A stretch of 64,000 nucleotides of DNA from Rhizobium sp. TH135 (lineage in GTDB: Bacteria; Pseudomonadota; Alphaproteobacteria; Rhizobiales; Rhizobiaceae), in contig NZ_PKRP01000004.1 of the NCBI RefSeq assembly GCF_002855515.1, positions 124,001 through 188,000 of the forward strand, in the 5' to 3' direction. The translations under genes were made by a program, and so were the position numbers. Below are positions 39,081-46,825 of this stretch, piece by piece. Under the pieces are notes generated by a model that worked only from the letters and a program-made list of their open reading frames with translations, had not been told where the DNA came from and searched no databases. Each line of letters begins with the position of its first letter. Position 1 is the stretch's first letter.

Positions 39081-39110
39081 GCTTTACGCCGCCGTTTTGC
39101 GGACGGATCA
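39081..39110 (-). promoter_or_regulatory. RpoE-type promoter of rpoE-chrR
   Basis: Minus strand: TGATCC (39110-39105), 18-nt spacer, TAAAGC (39086-39081). This matches the TGATCC-N18-TA core reported for the Rhodobacter sphaeroides RpoE/ChrR regulon. It lies about 110 bases before the rpoE start. Confidence 0.7.
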
Positions 39111-39136
39111 CTTGATGTGAATTTATTCGCGCCAAT

Positions 39137-39164
39137 CAATCCATTGAGATTTACCTTGCGTAAT
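39137..39164 (+). promoter_or_regulatory. RpoE-type promoter of FAD oxidase-DUF1365-cfa operon
   Basis: Plus strand: CAATCC (39137-39142), 18-nt spacer, TAAT (39161-39164), mirroring the rpoE promoter with one or two changes at the 5' end of the -35. The CDS starts 45 bases further on. This suggests RpoE control of the divergent operon. Confidence 0.6.
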
Positions 39165-39208
39165 CATTGGCGAATCCATTGGATAAAAGAGTTTGTAAAG
39201 GGCGGGTA

Positions 39209-40567
39209 ATGGACACTGGTACGACGAAGGCCGCATTCGGCGGTAAACGCAGGATCGCGGTCATCGGGTCGGGCATTTCGGGTCTTTCCTGCGCCTGGTT
39301 GCTGTCGAAAAGCGCCGACGTCGTTCTCTATGAAACGGAGAGCCGGCCGGGTGGCCATTCCAATACGGTCCTGGCGCCGGGCGCAGCCAAGGACATTCCC
39401 GTCGACACCGGCTTCATCGTCTATAACGACCGCAACTATCCCAATCTCGTGAAGCTGTTCGAGCATCTTGACGTCCCGACCCTGCCGTCGAACATGTCCT
39501 TTGCAGCGTCGCTCGGTGACGGGGCCTTCGAATATTCGGGCTCGGGCCTTTCCGGTCTCCTGGGGCAAAAGTCGAACATCCTGCGTCCGCGCTTCTGGCG
39601 CATGGTCAAGGACATCCTCCGCTTCTACAAGGAGGCGCCGGGCCTTCTTGATCGACGGGAGCTTGAGGGTGTATCGCTCGGCGACTATCTGGCCTCGGCC
39701 GACTATGCGCCATCCTTCATTGAGGATCATCTCCTGCCGATGGGCGCTGCCATCTGGTCCACAACGGCTTCGGAAATGCGGCTTTATCCGCTCCACGCCT
39801 TCATTCGCTTCTTCGCAAACCACGGATTGCTGGTGCTCAAGGATCGCCCGCGCTGGCGCACCGTAAAGGGCGGCAGCCGCGAATACGTCGCGCGGATCCT
39901 AGCTGATTTCTCTGGCGAGGTGCGTCTCGGCACGGCCGTGACGGGCGTTCGCCGCGGCATTACCGGTGCGGAAGTCACAGACGTGCATGGCGGCGTCGAA
40001 GCCTACGATGATGTCGTTCTCGCCACCCATGCCAATCAGAGCATCGACCTGCTCGAAGATCCCGATACCGAGGAGCGTGAGATCCTCGAGTCCTTCCAAT
40101 ACACGCCCAATCTCGCCGTCCTCCATTCGGACGAACAGTTGATGCCCAAGCGCAAGGCAGTCTGGTCAAGCTGGAACTACGTCGCCGGCAAGCAGGCGGA
40201 CGCAAGCGAAACCCTCTGCGTCACCTATTGGATGAACATGCTGCAGTCGCTCGATCCGGCGACCCCGCTCTTCGTGACGCTCAACCCATGCCGCCCGATC
40301 GACCCGTCCAAGGTCATCCGGACATTCAACTATGAACATCCCCTATTCGATGTCGCCGCCATCCGTGCGCAGCGCCGCATCTGGCAGCTGCAGGGTCGCC
40401 GCAACACATGGTTCTGCGGCGCCTATTTCGGAAGCGGCTTCCATGAGGATGGCCTGCAGGCGGGCCTTGCTGTAGCCGAGGCGCTCGGCGGCGTTCGCCG
40501 TCCCTGGTCGGTCGAAAACGAATCCGGCCGCATCGTAATCAGCCGTCAGCTTGAGGCTGCGGAATGA
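39209..40567 (+). CDS. FAD-dependent amine oxidase-like protein
   Basis: NAD(P)/FAD-binding oxidoreductase of the flavin amine oxidase type, 452 residues. The FAD motif IAVIGSGISGLSCAWLLSKSADVVLYE spans about residues 17-43, followed by SRPGGHSNTV. The C-terminal FCGAYFGSGFHEDGLQAG contacts FAD. It begins a three-gene operon with DUF1365 and a cyclopropane synthase, a set that is a conserved member of RpoE/ChrR regulons. The product may modify membrane acyl chains (furan or cyclopropane type chemistry), but substrate is unknown. ATG 39209 is preferred over TTG 39167 because of AAGGGCGGG. Confidence 0.85.
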   Translation: MDTGTTKAAFGGKRRIAVIGSGISGLSCAWLLSKSADVVLYETESRPGGHSNTVLAPGAAKDIPVDTGFIVYNDRNYPNLVKLFEHLDVPTLPSNMSFAASLGDGAFEYSGSGLSGLLGQKSNILRPRFWRMVKDILRFYKEAPGLLDRRELEGVSLGDYLASADYAPSFIEDHLLPMGAAIWSTTASEMRLYPLHAFIRFFANHGLLVLKDRPRWRTVKGGSREYVARILADFSGEVRLGTAVTGVRRGITGAEVTDVHGGVEAYDDVVLATHANQSIDLLEDPDTEEREILESFQYTPNLAVLHSDEQLMPKRKAVWSSWNYVAGKQADASETLCVTYWMNMLQSLDPATPLFVTLNPCRPIDPSKVIRTFNYEHPLFDVAAIRAQRRIWQLQGRRNTWFCGAYFGSGFHEDGLQAGLAVAEALGGVRRPWSVENESGRIVISRQLEAAE

Positions 40568-41358
40568 CGCTTCAGTCCGCCATCTATGCCGGGCATGTGC
40601 TGCATGTTCGCAGCCGGCCTAAGAAGCACAGCCTTCGCTACAGCGTGTTCTCGCTTCTGATCGACCTGGACGAAATCGATCAGCTGAACAACGGCCTGCG
40701 CCTCTTCGGCTACAACCGCGCAGCGCTGTATTCCGTGCATGATGTCGATCATGGCAATGGTCGCACCGGAGAGCTCCGCCCGTGGCTTGAGGAACGACTT
40801 TCAGCGGCAGGGCTTGAAGACGCCCGCTGGAAGATCCGCATGCTCTGCTATCCCCGGATCTTCGGCTATGTCTTCAATCCGATCACCGTCTTCTTCTGCT
40901 ACCGCGCCGAGGGCGGTCTTGCCGCAGTCCTTTACGAGGTGTGCAACACCTTCAACGAGCGCCACACCTATGTGATCCCGGTGGAAGCAGAAGCGAACGG
41001 CATCCTGCGCCACAGCTGCGACAAGGAGATGTATGTCTCCCCCTTCATGCCGATGAACTGCGAATACAATTTCCGCATCAGCCCGCCGGATGACGATGTC
41101 GCGATCAATATCGGCGAGAGCGATCCCGATGGGCCACTTTTGTTTGCAACTTTTTCCGGCCGGCGCCGTCCTTTGTCGGACAGAGGCTTGTTGCACATGT
41201 TGCTGAAGTACCCTTTGATGACCCTCAAAGTGATGGGCGGCATTCATTGGGAGGCACTGAAGCTTTGGTGGAAGGGGGTTCCCATCTATCGACATGAGCC
41301 GGCAGCAGCCAGAATAGCGTCTACGATCGTCGTGCAGAATGGGATGAATAAGTCATGA
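40564..41358 (+). CDS. DUF1365 family protein
   Basis: DUF1365 protein, 264 residues, function unknown. Family landmarks are SAIYAGHVLHVRSRPKKHSLRY at the N terminus, FGYNRAALYSVHDVDHG, ICYPRIFGYVFNPITVFFCY-like residues 98-117, and YEVCNTFNERHTYVIP. It overlaps both neighbours by ATGA, so it is coupled to the FAD oxidoreductase and the cyclopropane synthase. Context points to lipid modification under photooxidative stress. No signal peptide or long membrane helix is evident. Confidence 0.9.
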   Translation: MTLQSAIYAGHVLHVRSRPKKHSLRYSVFSLLIDLDEIDQLNNGLRLFGYNRAALYSVHDVDHGNGRTGELRPWLEERLSAAGLEDARWKIRMLCYPRIFGYVFNPITVFFCYRAEGGLAAVLYEVCNTFNERHTYVIPVEAEANGILRHSCDKEMYVSPFMPMNCEYNFRISPPDDDVAINIGESDPDGPLLFATFSGRRRPLSDRGLLHMLLKYPLMTLKVMGGIHWEALKLWWKGVPIYRHEPAAARIASTIVVQNGMNKS

Positions 41359-42572
41359 GTCACGCTGAGCAGGAAATGCACCCTGTGGTTAGCTCTCTCA
41401 CATTCTGGCAGCGCATGATGTGCCGCTGGGCCGATCGCATCGCCGTCGGGCGTCTCACACTTCAATTTGAAGGATACGGAGAGCATGTGGCGATCGGCGA
41501 GAAGCCGGGGCCGAATGCCGTCTTGTGCGTGCGCAATGCGAGCCCTGTCCTGCGCCTCCTGACCGGCGGAACGCTCGGCTTCGCACAGTCCTTCATGGAC
41601 GGCGACCTCGATTCGCCCGATATCGGCGCCGTTCTGGAACTCGCTTTGTCCAACGAAGCCCAGCTCGGTGCGGTGCTCGCCTCCTCATCCCTCTTCAAGG
41701 CGCTGGCGCGCCTGCGTCACAAGCTGCGCCGCAACTCGAAAAAGGGTAGCCGGCGAAATATCGCCTATCATTATGATCTCGGGAACGCCTTCTATGGTCT
41801 CTGGCTCGACCAGACCATGACCTACTCCTCGGCGCTCTACACGGCGCCGGCCATGAGCCTTGCGGATGCCCAGGAAGCCAAATACGCCCGCATCGTCGAA
41901 GAGCTGCAGATCGGGCCGGACGACCACGTCCTGGAAATCGGATGCGGCTGGGGCGGCTTTGCCGAGCATGCTATCCGCAAGACCGGCTGTCGGGTCACCG
42001 GCCTCACCCTGTCCAACGAACAGGCGAAGTTCGCCCGCGACCGCCTGGAAAAGGCAGGCTTTGCCGATCGGGTCGACATCCGGCTCGAGGATTACCGCGA
42101 TTGCCGCGGCCAGTTCGACAAGATCGTCTCGATCGAGATGTTCGAGGCCGTCGGTGAAGAGAATTGGCCGGTCTATTTCAAGTCCGTGCAGGAACGCTTG
42201 GTTGAGGGGGGCAAGGCCCTCATCCAGACGATCACCATCGATGAGAGCCGCTTCGACTATTATCGCCGCAGCGCCGATTTCATCCAGACCTATATCTTCC
42301 CGGGTGGCATGCTGCCGTCGGTCACCGCCTTCGAGCGGGATGCGGAAGCTGCCGGTCTGAGGATTGGCGACCGCTTCCGGTTCGGCCGCGACTATGATCG
42401 CACGCTGATCGCCTGGGACCACGCCTTCACCGCCAACTGGCAGAAGATCGAGCCATTGGGCTTCGACCGTCGCTTCTACCGCATGTGGCGTCTTTACCTG
42501 CACTATTGCGCCGTCGGCTTCCGCTTCGGCCGCATCGACGTCGTTCAATTCAGGCTGGACAAGCCAGCCTGA
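41355..42572 (+). CDS. cfa: Cyclopropane fatty acid synthase family
   Basis: S-adenosylmethionine-dependent methyltransferase of the cyclopropane-fatty-acyl-phospholipid synthase family, 405 residues. SAM motif I is VLEIGCGWGGFAEHA (residues 192-206). The family features YHYDLGNAFYGLWLDQTMTYSSALY (138-162), ESRFDYYRRSADFIQTYIFPGGMLPS and the late HYCAVGFRFGRID are present. It would methylenate unsaturated acyl chains, or act in the related methylated/furan fatty acid pathway suggested for this gene set. It is the third gene of the RpoE-linked operon and overlaps DUF1365. Confidence 0.92.
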   Translation: MSHAEQEMHPVVSSLTFWQRMMCRWADRIAVGRLTLQFEGYGEHVAIGEKPGPNAVLCVRNASPVLRLLTGGTLGFAQSFMDGDLDSPDIGAVLELALSNEAQLGAVLASSSLFKALARLRHKLRRNSKKGSRRNIAYHYDLGNAFYGLWLDQTMTYSSALYTAPAMSLADAQEAKYARIVEELQIGPDDHVLEIGCGWGGFAEHAIRKTGCRVTGLTLSNEQAKFARDRLEKAGFADRVDIRLEDYRDCRGQFDKIVSIEMFEAVGEENWPVYFKSVQERLVEGGKALIQTITIDESRFDYYRRSADFIQTYIFPGGMLPSVTAFERDAEAAGLRIGDRFRFGRDYDRTLIAWDHAFTANWQKIEPLGFDRRFYRMWRLYLHYCAVGFRFGRIDVVQFRLDKPA

Positions 42573-42605
42573 ACTTTGATTTCGAATATCGAGTGAATGC
42601 TGCGT

Positions 42606-43358
42606 TCAGGGATTTGGACGCAGCATTTTGCGTGTCAGGGCGAACCGAAGCGAATGGGGCAGGGCATGCAGGAAGCGAATGGTAAGCGCCATCTTCCACG
42701 GGAAGATGATCTCGAACTTCCCCTTCGCCAGCCCCTTGGCGATGGTATCGGCCGCTTCTTCCGCTGACACCAGGAATGGCATGGGGAAGTCGTTCTTCTT
42801 CGTCAGCGGCGTGTCGACGAAACCCGGATTGATGATGGTCATTTTGACGCCGTGGCGCTCAAGCTCCGGATAGAGCGCTTCGCACATCACGTTGAGAGCA
42901 GCCTTCGTCGCGCCGTATGTCGCAGCACCTGGTAGTCCCACATACCCCGAAACAGACGCCACGACCGCAATATGGCCGCTGCGGCGGGTAATCATCGCCG
43001 GCATCACCGTTTCCAGGCATGACGCCGTGCCGAGCACGTTGAGTTCGAACATCTGCCGCGTCCGCGCGCTGTCGAAATCCTCGGCATAGTCGCGGGTATA
43101 GGAGCCGGCCGCAAAGACCGCGAGATCGACCGGGCCCATCTCGTTCTCGATCGAGGCGAAGACCTGCCTCACAGCGGCAGGATCGGTCACATCGAGCGGA
43201 TAGACGCCGACCTTGCCCGGGTGGCTCGCGGCCAGTGACGCGAGTGCATCGGCGCTGCGTGCACTGACGGCCACGCGGTATCCGTCGCGTATCAGTCGTT
43301 CCGCCAGCGCGCGGCCGATGCCGGTGCTTGAACCGGTAATCCAGGCAATCTTGGTCAT
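42606..43358 (-). CDS. SDR family oxidoreductase
   Basis: Classical short-chain dehydrogenase, 250 residues. WITGSSTGIGRALAE binds the cofactor, YGATKAALNVM carries the catalytic Tyr and Lys, and VVASVSGYVG the Ser. NADP(H) versus NAD(H) is undecided; Ala-Arg at the end of strand 2 leans to NADP. ATG 43358 has GAGGACGTC upstream. It converges on the cyclopropane synthase gene with 33 bp between stops. Similar SDRs belong to RpoE-linked lipid clusters in other alphaproteobacteria, as I recall; here I see no RpoE promoter for it. Substrate unknown. Confidence 0.85.
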   Translation of the reverse strand: MTKIAWITGSSTGIGRALAERLIRDGYRVAVSARSADALASLAASHPGKVGVYPLDVTDPAAVRQVFASIENEMGPVDLAVFAAGSYTRDYAEDFDSARTRQMFELNVLGTASCLETVMPAMITRRSGHIAVVASVSGYVGLPGAATYGATKAALNVMCEALYPELERHGVKMTIINPGFVDTPLTKKNDFPMPFLVSAEEAADTIAKGLAKGKFEIIFPWKMALTIRFLHALPHSLRFALTRKMLRPNP

Positions 43359-43411
43359 GACGTCCTCATGTTTTCTGTCATCAACCAATACGCCCCGTCA
43401 GGCGGCTCGGT

Positions 43412-44836
43412 TCAGATCGACCAGCTTGCAAGCAGCGATAGACCCTGCTTGAGCAGGGCCGCAGCACTGTCCGCGTCCGCCGCCTCGACATAGCACCGCA
43501 TTTCCGGAGCATTGCCCGAAGGACGGAAATGGATGACGCGGCCATCGGTCAAAGTCACCCGCAGCCCGTCGATGTCAATCACTGTCTCGACGGTGCCGAT
43601 CGGCGAGAGGAATGTTTCCAACTGCTGCCGGGAGCCGCGCAGATGCGCCATCAAAGAGGCGCTGCGTTCACTTGCATAATTTTCCAGACGGTCGCTGAGC
43701 GCCACGGGAAGATTGAAATCATTGACCAGTGCCGAAAGCGACAGACCGCGTTGTGCGGCTGTGCCAAGCACGGCAAGCGCCGGCAGGAAACTGTCGCGGG
43801 TCGGCAAGGCCTTGATCAGGGTTTCTCCGATCGAAAAGTCGGATCCCAGCATCAGACCACCATTCGCCTCGAAACCGATGACGCGGAGTTCGCCGCTCGC
43901 TAGCGCCTCTTCCATGGCGGCGATCACATAGGGAGACCCAACCCGGGTTCGCCGAACGCTGAAGCCGCCATCCTGTTCAAGCCCGGAATTCGAGGTCACG
44001 GGTGTCGCGACGACGGCGGCCCCCAGAAAACGTGCGGTGACCAGCCCGAGCAGGTCGCCGCGAAGCGGCATGCCATGCTCGTCCGCGACCAGCGGTCTGT
44101 CCCCGTCTCCGTCGGTGGAAAGAACCGCATCAAGCGCCAGCTCGTCCGTCCAGCGGGCGAGCTGTGTCACGGTGTCGGGAGAAACGGCCTCGGTATCGAC
44201 GGGAATGAACTGCTCAGAGCGCCCGAGCGGGAAGACGGTCGCACCGAAGTGCTCGAAGACGGTGACCAGCATGTCCCGGGCAACCGAGCTGTGCTGGTAG
44301 ATCCCGATCCGTTTTCCCGCGAGGGAGCCTGCCGGAAGGACGCCGAGATTACGATCGACGAACAGTTTCGTCGTGTCGGCTTCGTGGTTCGCACCGCCAC
44401 CGGCATCGACCATGTTGGCCTGAGCGCTATCCTTGAGCTCGCTGGCGAGACGAGTGATCGCGTCTTCGTCGCTCTTGTTGATTTCGCCGTCAGGTCGGTA
44501 AAACTTGATGCCATTCCGGTCGGCGGGGATATGGGACCCCGTCACCATGATCCCTGCAGCACCGATCGAAGCGCCGTAGAGAGCGAGTGCCGGTGTCGGG
44601 ATCGTGCCGCAGTCGATGGGTTCGAGTCCAAGGCGCTTCACAGCCGCCATGATGGTGCCGGCGATTTCGGGGCTCGATGGTCGAAAGTCACGGCCGATGA
44701 CCACGGGCGATCCGGTCTGCAACGCGCCGCTGTCCAACATGTGCCGCGCAAAGGCGGTCGCGTAGAGTGCCGAAACAGAACCGACGAGCTCCGTCGACAG
44801 TCCTCTTAATCCACTCGTCCCGAACTTTACCGACAT
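43412..44836 (-). CDS. Phosphomannomutase/phosphoglucomutase family
   Basis: Alpha-D-phosphohexomutase, 474 residues, interconverting a hexose 1- and 6-phosphate. The active phosphoserine loop is MVTGSHIPADRNGIKFY near residues 97-113, the metal loop DGDGDR follows near 225, and the sugar-binding FEANGG near 312; the phosphate-binding RPSGNAPEMR is at the C terminus. All four domains are present. ATG 44836 follows GAGGAGG. Whether it prefers mannose, glucose or glucosamine phosphates cannot be read from these motifs. It is 53 bp upstream of the SDR and may be cotranscribed. Confidence 0.9.
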   Translation of the reverse strand: MSVKFGTSGLRGLSTELVGSVSALYATAFARHMLDSGALQTGSPVVIGRDFRPSSPEIAGTIMAAVKRLGLEPIDCGTIPTPALALYGASIGAAGIMVTGSHIPADRNGIKFYRPDGEINKSDEDAITRLASELKDSAQANMVDAGGGANHEADTTKLFVDRNLGVLPAGSLAGKRIGIYQHSSVARDMLVTVFEHFGATVFPLGRSEQFIPVDTEAVSPDTVTQLARWTDELALDAVLSTDGDGDRPLVADEHGMPLRGDLLGLVTARFLGAAVVATPVTSNSGLEQDGGFSVRRTRVGSPYVIAAMEEALASGELRVIGFEANGGLMLGSDFSIGETLIKALPTRDSFLPALAVLGTAAQRGLSLSALVNDFNLPVALSDRLENYASERSASLMAHLRGSRQQLETFLSPIGTVETVIDIDGLRVTLTDGRVIHFRPSGNAPEMRCYVEAADADSAAALLKQGLSLLASWSI

Positions 44837-44957
44837 GTATGCCTCCTCAGCGGTTTCGCCTGAAGGCCTTATATGGGTCCGCACGCCTTTGCAGCAAGCA
44901 GAACACTCTGCGGTGCGACCGGCATGGAGGATGATATCGAAATGGGGGAGCTAGAAA
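44837..44957. other. Leader between sRNA terminator and hexomutase
   Basis: Upstream region of the phosphohexomutase gene. Apart from the ribosome binding site and the T-rich tail of the sRNA terminator I see no motif I would name. Confidence 0.35.
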
Positions 44958-45080
44958 TGAAAAGAGCCTGGCGCGGGAGGAGGATGCGCCAGGCTCTTAA
45001 ACTTGATCGGCAATTGGGAGGAGGAGGAGTATTGCCGATCCTACCGAGCGGCACTGGGAGGAGGAGTGCGCCGCTTCGAT
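44958..45080 (-). ncRNA. NfeR1 (alpha-r14)-like small RNA
   Basis: Three consecutive hairpins on the minus strand, each with a CCTCCTCC-type loop that would be single-stranded and complementary to Shine-Dalgarno sequences. Stems: AGCGGC/GCCGCT with CAC/GTG (45047-45075), GATCGGCAAT/ATTGCCGATC (45005-45040), and AAGAGCCTGGCGC with its complement (44962-44998), the last followed by TTTTCATTT as an intrinsic terminator. A well-spaced promoter precedes it. Length about 123 nt and the three anti-SD loops match the rhizobial alpha-r14 family (NfeR1 in Sinorhizobium meliloti), a trans-acting translational repressor. Ends are approximate. Confidence 0.85.
44962..44998 (-). terminator. Intrinsic terminator of the sRNA
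   Basis: Perfect 13-bp stem (AAGAGCCTGGCGC and complement) with loop ATCCTCCTCCC and a following T-rich tail TTTTCATTT on the minus strand. Confidence 0.85.
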
Positions 45081-45086
45081 GGTCTT

Positions 45087-45115
45087 GTTATATGCGCATC
45101 GCTCTGATTTGCCAA
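45087..45115 (-). promoter_or_regulatory. Sigma-70-type promoter of the sRNA
   Basis: Minus strand TTGGCA (45115-45110), 17-nt spacer, TATAAC (45092-45087). The expected start is near 45080, immediately before the first hairpin. Confidence 0.75.
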
Positions 45116-45289
45116 TCGCGGTTGTTGCAACGCAGCAGTGCGTTTCTTGCATAGCTTCGGGCAGAGATGGGTTTCGACTTCAACAAATGGCGCGCGAATG
45201 CCTTTCGTCTCTTTCGATTCGCCGAATTCGAACACGCATTTGATCACAAATTGATCAGTTTTAGCCCCTGCACGAATTGCTGCATGCAC
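45116..45289. other. Intergenic stretch upstream of Pho box
   Basis: No gene supported. It contains two TTGATCA copies (45239 and 45251 region) whose core TGATCA is palindromic, possibly an operator for an unknown factor. Confidence 0.3.
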
Positions 45290-45307
45290 CTGTCACAAAG
45301 CTGTCAT
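45290..45307 (+). promoter_or_regulatory. PhoB box
   Basis: CTGTCAC-AAAG-CTGTCAT: two CTGTCA repeats 11 bp apart with the A-rich centre, an almost ideal Pho box. TCTAAC ten or so bases downstream could serve as -10. The only gene downstream on this strand is the RNase D-like exonuclease at 45435. Confidence 0.65.
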
Positions 45308-45434
45308 CGCCTTCTAACCCCATCTCAGCACCCTCCTGCTGGCGAGTAAACCCGCCGTTTCGGCCCGGGATGGTGCTGCCGGGAGCTTTCCGCTATAGCG
45401 GGCAGGAACTGATCGATGGCTTCCGGAGGCAAAA

Positions 45435-46058
45435 ATGACAAAAATTCGCTATCACGACGGGGATATCTCCGCCGCAGATGCAGCCCGCTATACGGATGCC
45501 ATAGCAATCGACACAGAGACCCTCGGTCTGGTCCCGCGCAGGGATCGCCTTTGCGTGGTCCAGCTTTCGCCGGGTGATGGCACGGCCGATGTCATCCGGA
45601 TTGCTGCCGGGCAGACGCAAGCCCCCAATCTGGTTGCCATGCTGGCGGATCCGACGCGTGTGAAGATCTTCCATTACGGTCGATTCGACATCGCCGTCCT
45701 CTTTCATACCTTCGGCGTCACCACCACCGGCGTCTTCTGCACGAAGATCGCATCTCGTCTGACCCGGACCTACACCGACAGGCACGGCTTAAAGGACAAT
45801 CTGAAGGAGATGCTGGAAATCGACATCTCAAAGGCACAGCAGTCCTCCGACTGGGCGGCCGAAACGCTGAGCCAGGCCCAGCTCGAATATGCGGCATCCG
45901 ATGTCCTGCATCTGCATGCGCTTCGCGACAAGCTGATGCACCGCCTCATGCGCGATGGTCGATTGGAGCACGCAAAGGCCTGTTTCGAATTCCTGCCGAC
46001 ACGCGCAAAGCTGGATCTGCTGGGCTGGGAAGAAACCGACATTTTCGCGCATAGCTGA
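45435..46058 (+). CDS. Ribonuclease D-like exonuclease
   Basis: DEDDy-type 3'-5' exoribonuclease, 207 residues, lacking the HRDC domain of full-length RNase D; such short forms are common in rhizobia. Exo I is AIDTETLGL near residue 24, Exo II is IFHYGRFDIAVL near residue 78, and Exo III is LEYAASDVLHLHALRD near residue 155 with the Tyr/Asp pair. It would act in tRNA or structured RNA 3' processing. GGAGGC lies before the ATG. The upstream Pho box suggests induction on phosphate starvation, when RNA turnover can release phosphate; that link is inference. Confidence 0.88.
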   Translation: MTKIRYHDGDISAADAARYTDAIAIDTETLGLVPRRDRLCVVQLSPGDGTADVIRIAAGQTQAPNLVAMLADPTRVKIFHYGRFDIAVLFHTFGVTTTGVFCTKIASRLTRTYTDRHGLKDNLKEMLEIDISKAQQSSDWAAETLSQAQLEYAASDVLHLHALRDKLMHRLMRDGRLEHAKACFEFLPTRAKLDLLGWEETDIFAHS

Positions 46059-46093
46059 CGTCAGGGCGCGGATGGCGGCCGTGGCGCCGCTCT

Positions 46094-46417
46094 TCACCCT
46101 TTCCGGGTAATGCCGACGCGCGCCATGACATCGCCCGGGATTTCGTATCTCCTGATCATGTCCTGCTGGTTTCTCAAGCCGCAGAGCTCCCGCTGAATGG
46201 TCAGAGCAAATACCGCATCGGCTGCCGTATCGATCAGAGCATCCAGCGAAGCCTTCTCCTGATTTCGTGCAGCTGCAAGCCGACTGAGCGCCTCTTCGGC
46301 CTTCCGACCGGCGCGCGCCAGCGCATCAGCCTTTTCGCCCGCAAGCTCGATGTCGAGCGGTGTCATCGTGTCCTTGGTAGACGACGACAGCAGAAAAATG
46401 GGAGGTCTGAAACTCAT
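46094..46417 (-). CDS. DUF6665-like small protein
   Basis: Small protein of 107 residues, mainly helical: PLDIELAGEKADALARAGRKAEEALSRL near residues 20-47 looks like a long amphipathic helix. It resembles the DUF6665 family of rhizobial hypothetical proteins in layout and in the LAGEKA and RELCGLR phrases, though I rely on memory for that. ATG 46417 gives the full form; ATG 46366 after AAGGACACG is an alternative start. No signal peptide, membrane helix or catalytic motif. It converges with the RNase D gene. Confidence 0.65.
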   Translation of the reverse strand: MSFRPPIFLLSSSTKDTMTPLDIELAGEKADALARAGRKAEEALSRLAAARNQEKASLDALIDTAADAVFALTIQRELCGLRNQQDMIRRYEIPGDVMARVGITRKG

Positions 46418-46572
46418 GCCTCTATCTTTTCATCGATGAGAATTGACCCAAAGAGAAGAGCATCTGCCAAGGTTTCGTTAACCGAGACTTCGCATCATCG
46501 CTCCAACAAAAATCGGTAACGGATCGGGTCTTTCAAGTCGCCCGCTCCCATAAAGGCGTTGATCAGGCGACC

Positions 46573-46824
46573 ATGACGGAAGCATCCAGTATCCTCCTCG
46601 ACCAGGTATCGCGTAATCCATCCACCTACGACCTCGACCTGATCGAAGCGCCTGTCGACCACGCAAACAGTGAAGACGAAGGTCCTCGCTACGCACCTGC
46701 CAACTGGCTGGATGCCTTCATCGTCGATGAGCGCAGCCGTTCCGACGAGGCATTTGGCGAACGCGTGCCAGTGCCATCCGACGAAGCCGGTCTCTACCCG
46801 CGTTACATGCGCCTCGTCGATTGA
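46573..46824 (+). CDS. Acidic small hypothetical protein
   Basis: Open frame of 83 codons, acidic, rich in Asp/Glu, with YAPANWLDAFIVDERSRSDEAFGERVPVPSDEAGLYPRYMRLVD at its end (segments quoted as landmarks). It has no recognisable domain, signal peptide or membrane segment. The Shine-Dalgarno sequence is weak (GGCGACC). It ends 1 bp before the stop of the convergent nadV. An opposite-strand frame of 157 codons overlaps it, but that one has a Trp/Cys-rich, unlikely composition. I favour this frame, at modest confidence. Confidence 0.42.
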   Translation: MTEASSILLDQVSRNPSTYDLDLIEAPVDHANSEDEGPRYAPANWLDAFIVDERSRSDEAFGERVPVPSDEAGLYPRYMRLVD

Positions 46825-46825
46825 C

